Below the pieces are notes generated by a model, which had not been told where the DNA came from, made no database searches, and was given only the letters and a program-made list of their open reading frames with translations. This document shows positions 26,197 to 34,239 of a stretch of 61,044 nucleotides of DNA, piece by piece (the first letter of the stretch is position 1; each line of letters starts with the position of its first letter). Source of the DNA: Nitrospira sp. (lineage in GTDB: Bacteria > Nitrospirota > Nitrospiria > Nitrospirales > Nitrospiraceae); assembly GCA_016873395.1 (NCBI GenBank), contig VGXG01000010.1, positions 1-61,044 on the forward strand, given 5' to 3'. The position numbers and the translations under genes are program-made.

Positions 26197-27299
26197 AACA
26201 GGCCAAGCGCATCGTCGTCAAAATCGGGAGCAGCCTGGTTGCATCCCGAGGGATGGGACTCCGGCCGGACCGGATCGAGCGCCTGGCCGAGGACATCTCC
26301 GCCCTCAAACAGGATGGCCGAGACGTGCTCGTGGTGTCCTCCGGCGCGATTGTTTCGGGCCTTCAGAAGCTGGGCCTCGCGGCCTACCCCAAGAGCCTTC
26401 CGGAGAAACAGGCGGCGGCGGCGGTCGGTCAGAGCCGCCTGATGTGGGCGTATGAAAAAGCTTTCGACCGGCTGCACCACAAGGTCGCCCAGATCCTGCT
26501 CACGCACGAGGACCTGGCGGACCGCCGCCGCTTCTTGAACGCCCGGCATACCCTGACCACTCTGATCGCGTTCGGAGTCATCCCGATCATCAACGAAAAC
26601 GACACCGTCGCCGTCGACGAAATCCGATTCGGAGACAACGACTCCCTTGCGGGCGATGTCGCCCACCTGGTCGACGCCGACCTGCTCGTCATCCTGTCCG
26701 ACGTGGACGGCCTCTTTACCGAGGATCCTCGACGGAATGCCTCCGCCACGCTCATTCCGCTGGTCGCGGAGGTCACCAAGGACGTGGAACGGCGCGCCGG
26801 CGCCTCCAGCAGCTTTGAAGGCACGGGCGGCATGACGACCAAGGTCGGAGCAGCCAAAAAAGCAGCCGCGTACGGGGTAGCCACCCTGCTCCTGAACGGA
26901 GACAAGCCGGGGCTGCTGCCGGCCGTCTTTCACGGACACCAGGCCGGGACCTTCTTTCTCCCCCGCGGGCGGCGTCTGACCAGTCGGAAGCATTGGATCG
27001 CCTTCACCCTGCGCGCCAAAGGCCAAGTGAAGGTCGACGAGGGGGCCGTCGAGGCGCTTGTGCGCCGGGGCAAGAGCCTGCTCGCCTCGGGCGTGATTGC
27101 CGTCCGCGGCGAGTTCGGCCCGGGAGACGCCGTCTCCTGCACCGACCCTCAGGGAAAGGAATTCGCCAAGGGACTGGTCAACGTGTCCGCCGAGACGCTG
27201 AGCCGCATCAAGGGGCTCAAGACCGCCGAGATCCGGAAGGCGATCGGCCTGCAGGAATATGAGGAAGTCATTCACCGGGACAATCTGGTGATCCTGTAA
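26178..27299 (+). CDS. proB: Glutamate 5-kinase
   Basis: 373 residues from GTG 26178. Amino acid kinase domain (RIVVKIGSSLVASRG, VVSSGAIVSGLQKLGL, ARHTLTTLIAFGVIPIINENDTVAVDEIRFGDND, LSDVDGLFTEDPR, GTGGMTTKVGAAKKAA) and a C-terminal PUA domain from about 280 (KGQVKVDEGAVEALVRRGKSLLASGV). First step of proline synthesis. The obg-proB-nadD-rsfS order is common in bacteria. Confidence 0.97.
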   Translation: MRDHLLKQAKRIVVKIGSSLVASRGMGLRPDRIERLAEDISALKQDGRDVLVVSSGAIVSGLQKLGLAAYPKSLPEKQAAAAVGQSRLMWAYEKAFDRLHHKVAQILLTHEDLADRRRFLNARHTLTTLIAFGVIPIINENDTVAVDEIRFGDNDSLAGDVAHLVDADLLVILSDVDGLFTEDPRRNASATLIPLVAEVTKDVERRAGASSSFEGTGGMTTKVGAAKKAAAYGVATLLLNGDKPGLLPAVFHGHQAGTFFLPRGRRLTSRKHWIAFTLRAKGQVKVDEGAVEALVRRGKSLLASGVIAVRGEFGPGDAVSCTDPQGKEFAKGLVNVSAETLSRIKGLKTAEIRKAIGLQEYEEVIHRDNLVIL

Positions 27300-27300
27300 G

Positions 27301-27381
27301 GACAGTTGTGAGTTCGTAGTTTTCAGTTTTAAGTGACTGACCGACAACTGAAAACTCATAACTGAAAACTCAAAACTTCAG
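27301..27381. repeat. Heptad-type inverted repeat between proB and nadD
   Basis: Left arm GTGAGTT, CGTAGTT, TTCAGTT, TTAAGTG. Right arm CTGAAAA, CTCATAA, CTGAAAA, CTCAAAA. Same word family as at 21853. Confidence 0.85.
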
Positions 27382-27382
27382 T

Positions 27383-28075
27383 ATGAAGATCGGCCTCTTC
27401 GGGGGAACCTTCAACCCCATCCACCGCTGCCACCTGACCATCGCCCTCCAGGTCAAGGAGCGCCTCTCTCTGGACCGCATCCTCTTCATCCCGACCGGCG
27501 ATCCGCCCCATAAATCCTCCGCCTCCCTGGCCGAAGCCCGGCACCGTCTCGCCATGGTCCGCGGTGCGATCGAAGGCACGCCCGGTTTGATGATTTCGGA
27601 GGTGGAGATTCATCGCCCGACCAAATCCTATTCGATTGAAACGGTCCGGACGCTGCAGGACGAGTGGGGCCCGGAGGCGGACCTCTTTTTTATTACCGGC
27701 CTGGATGCGTTCCTTGAGCTACCTACCTGGAGAGAGGCGGCCGTCCTGTTGCGCCTCTGCCACTTCGTCGTCGTGCCGCGTCCACCCAGCCGGTTCGCCG
27801 CCCTTTCCTCGATGCCCTTGCTCCCTCCGCTCGACCCGCGCGCTCTGGCGGCGCTGGATAGGAACCGGGACGACCGTCTTGAGGTGGCCGTTCCCGATGG
27901 ACCAGGCCTCACGCTCCTCGCGCTCCCTCCCTGCGAGGCCTCGGCGTCCGAGATTCGGGAGAAGCTCCGGAAAGGGATTACACCGTCAAATCTATTGCCT
28001 GCGTCGGTCGAATCTTATATAATCCGGCACCGGCTGTATCAGGAGGACACCGATCGTACCGGAGTCAAAGGCTAA
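27383..28075 (+). CDS. nadD: Nicotinate-nucleotide adenylyltransferase
   Basis: 230 residues. Adenylates nicotinate mononucleotide in NAD synthesis. Nucleotidyltransferase start IGLFGGTFNPIHRCHLTIA; the canonical HxGH is here HRCH, with Cys for Gly. The C-terminal ATP motif is SASEIREKLRKG. FITGLDAFLELPTWREAAVLLRL is the typical substrate segment. Its last codons overlap the proposed rsfS start. Confidence 0.94.
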   Translation: MKIGLFGGTFNPIHRCHLTIALQVKERLSLDRILFIPTGDPPHKSSASLAEARHRLAMVRGAIEGTPGLMISEVEIHRPTKSYSIETVRTLQDEWGPEADLFFITGLDAFLELPTWREAAVLLRLCHFVVVPRPPSRFAALSSMPLLPPLDPRALAALDRNRDDRLEVAVPDGPGLTLLALPPCEASASEIREKLRKGITPSNLLPASVESYIIRHRLYQEDTDRTGVKG

Positions 28076-28469
28076 AGCCCTGGCCATCGCGCAGGCCTCC
28101 TTCGACAAGAAGGCCGGTGATGTTCTGGTCCTCCACGTCGCCAAGTTGACCTCCGTCGCCGATTATCTCGTCCTCTGCTCCGGCGAATCCGAGCGTCAGG
28201 TGCGGGCCATCGCCGAGCACATCGACCAGGTGCTCTCCGCCCAGCGTCTCCCTCCCCTCAGCATTGAGGGCACCTCAACGGCGCAGTGGATTCTCATGGA
28301 TTTCGGGGATGTCGTCGCGCACATCTTCCGCGCCGACATCCGTGAGCATTACGGGCTCGAACGGCTCTGGAGCGACGCCAAGCGGGTGCGGCTGCCGGCC
28401 ATCCCCGCTTCCGTTCCAGCGGCGCCCGCGCCCCTGGTGAAGAAGCGCTCTGGACGGGCTCGTTCCTGA
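28053..28469 (+). CDS. rsfS: Ribosomal silencing factor RsfS (apparent ATC start)
   Basis: About 138 residues. RsfS binds L14 on the 50S subunit and blocks joining in starvation. The conserved core LTSVADYLVLCSGESERQVRAIAEHI, GTSTAQWILMDFGDVVAHIF and YGLERLWSDA is clear. Homologous sequence continues upstream (PESKAKALAIAQASFDKKAGDVLVL) beyond the only conventional candidates (CTG 28080, TTG 28146), back to ATC at 28053, which lies 6 nt after a perfect AGGAGG. An ATC start, or a sequence error in an ATG, is inferred. Overlaps nadD. Confidence 0.88.
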   Translation: MVPESKAKALAIAQASFDKKAGDVLVLHVAKLTSVADYLVLCSGESERQVRAIAEHIDQVLSAQRLPPLSIEGTSTAQWILMDFGDVVAHIFRADIREHYGLERLWSDAKRVRLPAIPASVPAAPAPLVKKRSGRARS

Positions 28470-28478
28470 GGATTGCTC

Positions 28479-29879
28479 ATGTTTCGGCTGCTGCTCACCG
28501 TCTTCCTGATCATCGTGGTCAGTTTCATCTTCGACTATTTCGAAGAACTGAACCCCGGCTCCATCACCATTCGGATCGGCCCGCTGGAGTCCTTCGACTT
28601 GAGTCCGGTGTCGCTGGTGCTGCTGTCCATGGGGATCGGCGCGCTGGCCGTCGCCCTCCTGGTCGGTGTCCGGGAGACCAAGCACCTGATCATGGACTGG
28701 CACAGCAGACGTCTGCGCCGGCGCGAGGAAAAGGTGGACGCCCTGTACCGCGAGGGCACCCACGCGTTCCTGTCGAAGCGGACCTCGGAAGCCATCAGCC
28801 TCTTCGAAAAAACCCTGGCGCTGGACCCCAATCATCTGGATTCGCTTCTCTGGCTGGGGAACATCCACCGTGTCGAGCGGAACTATCCGGAGGCCATTCG
28901 CCTGCACCAGAAGGCCAGGGGCATCGAAGAGCGCAACATCGAAGTGCTGTTGGCGCTGGCGAACGACTTGGAAGGGGCCAAGCGGTTCGAGGAGGCCCTG
29001 CAGACGCTCAAGAACGTGCTGAAGCTGGACCCCGGCCATCTCACGGCCCTGATGCGCAAGCGGGACCTATACATGCGGCTCGAACAATGGAGCGACGCGC
29101 TGGACATCCAGCAGCGCCTCATGAAAGCCACCTTGTCGGAGCAGGACCAGAAGGCCGAGGCCGGCTTGCTGGTGGGCTTGACCTATGAAGTAGGCCGCCA
29201 GCTCCTGATGCGGGGCCAGACCAAGAAGGCGCGCCACTCGTTCCGCGGCGCCATCAAGCGCGACAAGCGCTTCTTGCCGGCCTACATCGGCCTGGGTGAG
29301 ATCCTCGTGCGAGAGGGCAAGCTCAAGAACGCGGCGGAGATTTTCGAGAAGGTCTACGCCAAGACCGGCAACACCATCCTCTTGCACCGGCTGGAAGAGC
29401 TGTATCTGGAGATGGGGGAACCGGGGGAGATCATCCGCGTGTACCAGGACGCCGTTCAGCGGGACCCGCAGAATCCGGTCCTGAAGTTTTATCTGGGAAA
29501 GCTCTATTATCGGCTCGAGATGGTCGATGAAGCCTTCGACTTGTTGTCCACGCTGGAGGGACCGCAGGATCAGATGTCCGACTACCACAAGATCATGGCC
29601 AACCTGTACCTGCGCAAACAGCAAATGGACCTGGCCGTGGAGGAGCTCAAGAAGGCCCTGGGGCTCAAGAAGCGCGTGGTGGTGCCTTACTGCTGCACCC
29701 AGTGCCAGCACGAATCCATCGAGTGGTCGGGACGTTGCCGCCGCTGCGGGCTGTGGAACACCTTCGTGGCGCTCCCCTGGGTGGACGCCTCCGGTGTCGA
29801 GCCGCACCTGGAGCCCGGCACCCCGGCGACCAGGCCGATCCCCTACCAGGACATCGCGGCGCCCTTTGAAACCGTATAA
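28479..29879 (+). CDS. lapB: LapA-LapB-like fusion: membrane TPR protein with rubredoxin-type zinc ribbon
   Basis: 466 residues from ATG 28479. Two membrane helices (2-19 and about 45-65) separated by a short NPGSITIRIGPLESFDL loop resemble LapA/DUF1049; a basic segment (HSRRLRRREEK) follows, then about nine TPR units, then a zinc ribbon with CCTQCQHESIEWSGRCRRCGLW at the C terminus. LapB (YciM) has one helix, TPRs and the same rubredoxin-like knuckle; it controls LpxC and LPS assembly at the inner membrane. Here LapA- and LapB-like parts form one chain. Follows rsfS by 9 bp. Confidence 0.85.
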   Translation: MFRLLLTVFLIIVVSFIFDYFEELNPGSITIRIGPLESFDLSPVSLVLLSMGIGALAVALLVGVRETKHLIMDWHSRRLRRREEKVDALYREGTHAFLSKRTSEAISLFEKTLALDPNHLDSLLWLGNIHRVERNYPEAIRLHQKARGIEERNIEVLLALANDLEGAKRFEEALQTLKNVLKLDPGHLTALMRKRDLYMRLEQWSDALDIQQRLMKATLSEQDQKAEAGLLVGLTYEVGRQLLMRGQTKKARHSFRGAIKRDKRFLPAYIGLGEILVREGKLKNAAEIFEKVYAKTGNTILLHRLEELYLEMGEPGEIIRVYQDAVQRDPQNPVLKFYLGKLYYRLEMVDEAFDLLSTLEGPQDQMSDYHKIMANLYLRKQQMDLAVEELKKALGLKKRVVVPYCCTQCQHESIEWSGRCRRCGLWNTFVALPWVDASGVEPHLEPGTPATRPIPYQDIAAPFETV

Positions 29880-29899
29880 AGAAGGCAACGAAGGCTATG

Positions 29900-29982
29900 G
29901 GCGACATGGCGAAGGGGTGACACGGCGATGTCGCCGCGTTCCCGTGTCTCCGCGTCTCCCACTCGCCTATCGCCTCGCGCCA
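29900..29982. repeat. Short-period inverted repeat (word CGTGTCTC)
   Basis: GGTGACACGGCG on the left and CCGTGTCTCCGCGTCTCCC on the right, period about 8, downstream of the LapB-like gene. Related in style to the heptad repeats. Confidence 0.55.
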
Positions 29983-29995
29983 AAATTGGCTTCAA

Positions 29996-30128
29996 TTTCA
30001 CTGGAGGCAAAGTAACTACCCGCTCACAGCAAAGAAAAAGTTATCAGTCCTCAGTTTTCGGTTTTCAGTTTCATGACTGAAGACTGATGACTGAAAACTG
30101 ACCACTCGCTAGCAAGCTTGGTATGGAG
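29996..30128 (+). promoter_or_regulatory. Leader module upstream of bioB, hairpin disrupted
   Basis: Block A TTTCACTGGAGGCAAAGTAACTA split as 29996-30018 and block B CTAGCAAGCTTGGTATGGAG at 30109-30128 are identical to those in the mraZ leader. The hairpin's 5' arm CCGCTCAC (30020-30027) is present, but its 3' arm is missing: a heptad-type palindrome occupies the space. Block B ends in the ribosome binding site, seven bases before the bioB ATG. Confidence 0.8.
30041..30102. repeat. Heptad-type inverted repeat inside the bioB leader
   Basis: Left TCAGTCC, TCAGTTT, TCGGTTT, TCAGTTT; right ACTGAAG, ACTGATG, ACTGAAA, ACTGACC. It replaces the 3' half of the leader hairpin. Confidence 0.85.
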
Positions 30129-30135
30129 AACGACG

Positions 30136-31146
30136 ATGACTGACTTTCAGGTATGGACCGACAAGGCCCTCCGAGACGAGGTCCTCACACGGGCGGAATG
30201 TCTCGCCGTGCTGGCGACCCCGGATGAGCAGATCCTGGATCTGCTCCAGGCCGCCTTCAAGGTCCGCGAACGGTACTTCGGCAGAAAGGTCCGGCTGCAG
30301 ATGCTGTTGAACGCCAAGAGCGGGGCGTGCCAGGAAGATTGCCGCTACTGCTCGCAGTCTGCCTCGTCCACCGCCGAGATCGACCGGTATGGCCTGCTCC
30401 CGCAGGAGGACATGGTGGAGGGAGCGCGGCGTGCGGCCTCTGCCAAAGCGCAGCGCTACTGCGTCGTGATCAGCGGGCGGAGCCCCCTCGACCGCGAGAT
30501 CGCCGAGATCGCCGAGGGTGTCAGGGCCATCAAACAAGAGATTCCCATCCAGGTCTGCTGCTCGCTCGGCCTCTTGACGGAGGGGCAAGCGCGCACGCTC
30601 AAGCAAGCGGGCGTGGACCGGATCAATCACAACCTCAATACCAGCGAAACCTACCACCCGGCCATCTGCACGACCCACACCTTTCGCGACCGGCTGGCCA
30701 CCATTCAACATGCCAGGGCCGCGGGGCTGGAGATCTGCTCCGGCGGCATTATCGGCATGGGCGAGCAGGATGAGGATGTCGTCGATCTGGCCCTGGCGCT
30801 CCGGGAGGTCAAGCCGGACTCGATCCCGCTGAACACACTCCATCCGGTGTCCGGCACGCCGCTTGAGGACTGCCGGGCCCTGACCCCGCAGCGGTGCTTG
30901 AAAGTTTTGTGCCTGTTCCGCTTCCTCCATCCCCGGACCGAGATCCGCATCGCCGGGGGCCGGGAGTTCAATCTCCGCACCCTGCAACCCCTGGCCCTCT
31001 ACCCGGCCGACTCCCTGTTCGTGGGCGGATACCTGACCACGCCCGGCCAGCCGGCGCCGGAGGCCTGGAAGATGATCGCGGATCTGGGGTTTGAAATCGA
31101 GGTGGATTATCAACCGGCGACTGAGTCAACGGTCACTGGTCATTAG
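30136..31146 (+). CDS. bioB: Biotin synthase
   Basis: 336 residues from ATG 30136 (an upstream in-frame TTG lies inside the ribosome binding site and is rejected). Radical SAM enzyme that inserts sulfur into dethiobiotin: SAM-cluster motif CQEDCRYCSQS, second-cluster region with conserved Cys and Arg residues, LNTSETYHPAICTTHTF, GGIIGMGEQDEDVVDLA, RIAGGREFNLR. The last ~8 residues (ATESTVTGH) are encoded by a heptad repeat. No other biotin gene is nearby. Confidence 0.95.
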   Translation: MTDFQVWTDKALRDEVLTRAECLAVLATPDEQILDLLQAAFKVRERYFGRKVRLQMLLNAKSGACQEDCRYCSQSASSTAEIDRYGLLPQEDMVEGARRAASAKAQRYCVVISGRSPLDREIAEIAEGVRAIKQEIPIQVCCSLGLLTEGQARTLKQAGVDRINHNLNTSETYHPAICTTHTFRDRLATIQHARAAGLEICSGGIIGMGEQDEDVVDLALALREVKPDSIPLNTLHPVSGTPLEDCRALTPQRCLKVLCLFRFLHPRTEIRIAGGREFNLRTLQPLALYPADSLFVGGYLTTPGQPAPEAWKMIADLGFEIEVDYQPATESTVTGH

Positions 31147-31203
31147 TCAACGGTGTGGTCTTCCCAACCCAAAGACCATTGACCGATGACCATTGACCAG
31201 TGA
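31120..31203. repeat. Heptad-type inverted repeat at the bioB 3' end (word GGTCANT)
   Basis: CGGTCAC, TGGTCAT, TAGTCAA, CGGTGTG on the left and CCATTGA, CCGATGA, CCATTGA, CCAGTGA on the right; includes the bioB stop codon. Confidence 0.8.
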
Positions 31204-31221
31204 CCCTTTCGGTTGCCTCGG

Positions 31222-33849
31222 CTACTCGTACCGCAAGCCTTCTGCGATCACCTGCCTCGCGGCCCAGCGGGCCGGCAGATAGCCGGCCACCAGCGCCACA
31301 GCCAGCGCGAGCGCGACGGCTTCTACCAACAACCCCGTCGGAATCATCATCCGGATGGTCCAGCCGAATGATTGCTTGTTGATGACCTCGATGAGCAGGA
31401 CTGAAAGAAGCCCTCCGCCGACCAGCCCCAGCCCGGCGCCGAGCAGCCCGAGGCAGGACGACTCCCACAGGATGATGCGACGGATCTGTCGAGCGCTGGC
31501 CCCGATCGCGCGCAGCGTCGCCAGCTCTCGTTGGCGCTCCAGCACGGAGGTCAGCAGCGTATTCACGATCCCCAGCAGCGCGATTACGACCGCGATAAAC
31601 TCCAGCGCATGGGTGACCTGGAAGGTTCGGTCGAAGATCGCCAGGATCTCTTCCTTGAGCTCCCCATTGCTGACCACAGCCAGGCGCCCGTCTGATCCGA
31701 CCAGCTCACCCAGACGCTCGATGATCCGTTGTCGCACCAGCCCGGCATCGCCCTTCGGCGCCACGTAGACGGCGAACACGGTCGTCGTGTCATCCTGCCA
31801 GAGGCGGCGATAGAGGGAACGGTCCATGACCACCTTTCCTCCGTCGGTGGCATAGTCATAGAACACCCCCCTGACAGGAAACGACCGCTCGCCTGCAGGT
31901 GTCATCAATCGAAGCTGATCCCCGCGACCGAGTCCCAACGCCCTCGCCAGGACTTCCGACAGGATCACGCCCTCGGATGCAACGGTCCGCCTGAGGGTCT
32001 CAACTGAGCCGCCCTCCAGAAACAGGTACCGGCTGCGTTCTGCGTGCAGCAGCAGATCCCGCGACACGAGCGACGACAGTCTTCCTTGGATTTCCACCCG
32101 CAGTTGCCGGTACGGATCGACGGCCGCGACCCCCGGAATCGAAACCAGGGTCTCGGTCCAGGATAAGGGCAATCGCTTCGCCAGCATTCCGCTCTCCTCT
32201 CCCTGCAGCCAGGAGGAAGAGGCCACGACTAAATCGGCCATGACGGTTTGATTGATCCAGACCTCGACCGTGCGGCGGAAGCTCTGGATCATGATCCCGA
32301 CCCCCACCATGATCGCAATCCCGGCCATCAACGCCGAAATGGTGACGGCGCTCCGTCCCGGAGCCCGCGTGACCTGTCCGGCCGCCACTCGACTGATCGC
32401 GCCGGCTCCCCGCCACCCCCTCGCCGCTCCCGCCGCGCTTTCCATCCTCCTGGAGACGAGACGGTCCAAGAACAGAATCAGCAGCGGAGACAGGCACGAG
32501 AGGCTCACGAGCAAGAAAAAGGCGGAGGCGTATCCGAAGAGCGGAAGCCCATGAACCGGCCCGGGCAGGGCGAGCAGGGCGGCCAGGATCAATCCTCCGC
32601 CGCCCGTCCAAGCCAGCAACGGCGTTCTGAGTTCTTGCATCATTTCATATTCGCCCGGAGCAAGGGCTCGAGCCGGCGCTGTCCGGCTCGCCTCCAGGCT
32701 GGGCACGAAGGCCCCAAGGATCGAGACCGTGATGCCCACTAGGGCTCCTTGCAGCAGACTGCTCGTCGGCAGGGACAGCCAGGACCCGGCCAGCGTCTCG
32801 ACCGGGACGTAGAGTTCCGACACGGTCCGACTCAAGAGCGAGACGAGCCCTCTGGCCAGGAACCAGCCGAACCAGCTTCCCACGAGGCCGCCGACGAGCC
32901 CCATCATCGCCGCTTCTCCTATGAACAGGGCGCAGACCTGCCCGCGCCCCATGCCTAAGGCGCGGAGAATCCCGATCTCCCGACGCCGCTTCACGACCGC
33001 AAAGGCCACGGTGTTGTAGACCAGGAGCAGGCCCACCAACAATCCCACCGCGCTCAAGGTCACGAGGTTGAGCTGGAACGCCTTCACCATCCGCTCCACC
33101 TGCTCATTCCGTCGAGCCGGGCGGCTGACGGTTACGGCTGGAGGCAGCAGAGCCTGCAGCTCTTCCGCGACCGCCCCGACGGGCCTGGTTGGTTCGGTCA
33201 CCAGGTCGATGCGATCCAGTCGCCCGACCAGTCCGAACAGGGCCTGGGCTGCGGCGATATCCATGACCGCCATGCTCTCCCAAGCCGAGGGGACGCCGGT
33301 CTGAGTCTCCACGATTCCCTGGACAGTGACCGAGTAGCGGGCCGGCCCGACGAACAGGTCCAGCTTGCTCCCTACCTCGAGGCTCCAGTCGGAAGCCAAG
33401 CGCCTGCCCACAAAGATCGCGTCAGGTGCAAGCAGCGAATCGAATGGAGGCTCAGGCTCGGACCCGCCGGTCACGCGAACCCCCTTGATGTCGGCCGCCT
33501 CCAGCAGGTCAAGCCCCACCACAATGAGAGGCTGGCCCCGGTGGGGCCCTGAAGCCACAGTGGCTCCCTGCTGGATCACCGGAGAGGCGGCAAGCACAGC
33601 GGGATGCCGCCTGAGCTGAGCGATCACCAGCTCATCCAAACCCAGCTCGCCGCCGGCCACCTGGAGCGTGGCGCGCCCCGCCACCGCCAGGATGGTCTGC
33701 TCGAACGACTTCAACACCTCCACGTTCGCCGCCTGGATCGCGATGGAGACCGCGACGCCCAAGGCAATCCCGCAAATCGTAATCGCCGTGCGGACGGGCC
33801 GCTCCAGAAGCTGGCGACTGCCCACGAGGCAAAGGGCCTTTATTATCAT
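31222..33849 (-). CDS. FtsX/MacB-type ABC transporter permease (two FtsX domains)
   Basis: 875 residues. N-terminal membrane anchor and periplasmic domain, two FtsX core domains (about 260-385 and 760-870, the second starting HALEFIAVVIALLGIVNTLLTSVLERQRELATLRAIGA), with two more helices in the middle. This is the LolC-like/YbbP layout of exporters acting on lipoproteins, peptides or other envelope substrates. A LolD-type ATPase at 35228 is the likely partner, although pyrD and an opposite-strand HTH gene lie between. Substrate unknown. Confidence 0.88.
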   Translation of the reverse strand: MIIKALCLVGSRQLLERPVRTAITICGIALGVAVSIAIQAANVEVLKSFEQTILAVAGRATLQVAGGELGLDELVIAQLRRHPAVLAASPVIQQGATVASGPHRGQPLIVVGLDLLEAADIKGVRVTGGSEPEPPFDSLLAPDAIFVGRRLASDWSLEVGSKLDLFVGPARYSVTVQGIVETQTGVPSAWESMAVMDIAAAQALFGLVGRLDRIDLVTEPTRPVGAVAEELQALLPPAVTVSRPARRNEQVERMVKAFQLNLVTLSAVGLLVGLLLVYNTVAFAVVKRRREIGILRALGMGRGQVCALFIGEAAMMGLVGGLVGSWFGWFLARGLVSLLSRTVSELYVPVETLAGSWLSLPTSSLLQGALVGITVSILGAFVPSLEASRTAPARALAPGEYEMMQELRTPLLAWTGGGGLILAALLALPGPVHGLPLFGYASAFFLLVSLSCLSPLLILFLDRLVSRRMESAAGAARGWRGAGAISRVAAGQVTRAPGRSAVTISALMAGIAIMVGVGIMIQSFRRTVEVWINQTVMADLVVASSSWLQGEESGMLAKRLPLSWTETLVSIPGVAAVDPYRQLRVEIQGRLSSLVSRDLLLHAERSRYLFLEGGSVETLRRTVASEGVILSEVLARALGLGRGDQLRLMTPAGERSFPVRGVFYDYATDGGKVVMDRSLYRRLWQDDTTTVFAVYVAPKGDAGLVRQRIIERLGELVGSDGRLAVVSNGELKEEILAIFDRTFQVTHALEFIAVVIALLGIVNTLLTSVLERQRELATLRAIGASARQIRRIILWESSCLGLLGAGLGLVGGGLLSVLLIEVINKQSFGWTIRMMIPTGLLVEAVALALAVALVAGYLPARWAARQVIAEGLRYE

Positions 33850-33957
33850 CTGGGCTCCCCAAAAGTTCTGATTCGGTATTTACAGTCCATGGAGATTCTG
33901 TTAAGCTGATTTCGATCTTCAGACAGCGAATCGCCAGGAGGAAAGGCAGGTCGTACC

Positions 33958-34233
33958 ATGGCTAGAACCAGGATCAAGAAGAGCAGGTCGAAGGGCCGTT
34001 CGATAAGAAAAGGCACGACGCAGGCCCTGACGCCGCGGCAAAAAACCATCCTTCGTCTCGTGTCGCAAGGGCTGACGAATCGTGAAATCGCCGGACATTT
34101 GGGCATCAGCGTCCGGACGGTCGAGGTGCATCGGTTCAATCTAATGCGACGCCTGCGGGTGCGCAACGTGGCGCAACTGCTCCGGCAAGCCCTCCTGTTG
34201 CGTCTCCTGCCCAGGAGCTTTGGATCGAGATAA
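33958..34233 (+). CDS. Stand-alone LuxR/GerE-type HTH protein
   Basis: 91 residues: a very basic N terminus (ARTRIKKSRSKGRSIRKG) followed directly by a GerE HTH (LTPRQKTILRLVSQGLTNREIAGHLGISVRTVEVHRFNLMRRL). There is no receiver or ligand domain, so it is a DNA-binding module by itself. A good AGGAGG precedes the ATG. It is the only plus-strand gene between the permease and pyrD and could regulate the divergent permease gene. Confidence 0.88.
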   Translation: MARTRIKKSRSKGRSIRKGTTQALTPRQKTILRLVSQGLTNREIAGHLGISVRTVEVHRFNLMRRLRVRNVAQLLRQALLLRLLPRSFGSR

Positions 34234-34239
34234 CTGCCC

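Noticed and set aside
30109-30128. Vector or linker contamination, since block B contains adjoining NheI- and HindIII-like sites
   Set aside because: A diverged form of the same block (GAAGGTTGGTATGGAG) precedes another gene with its own covarying hairpin, so it is native sequence.
30118-30135. In-frame TTG start for bioB (and the same at 37910 for mraZ)
   Set aside because: The TTG lies within the conserved ribosome-site block TTGGTATGGAG shared by three genes; the ATG seven bases downstream fits the protein families.
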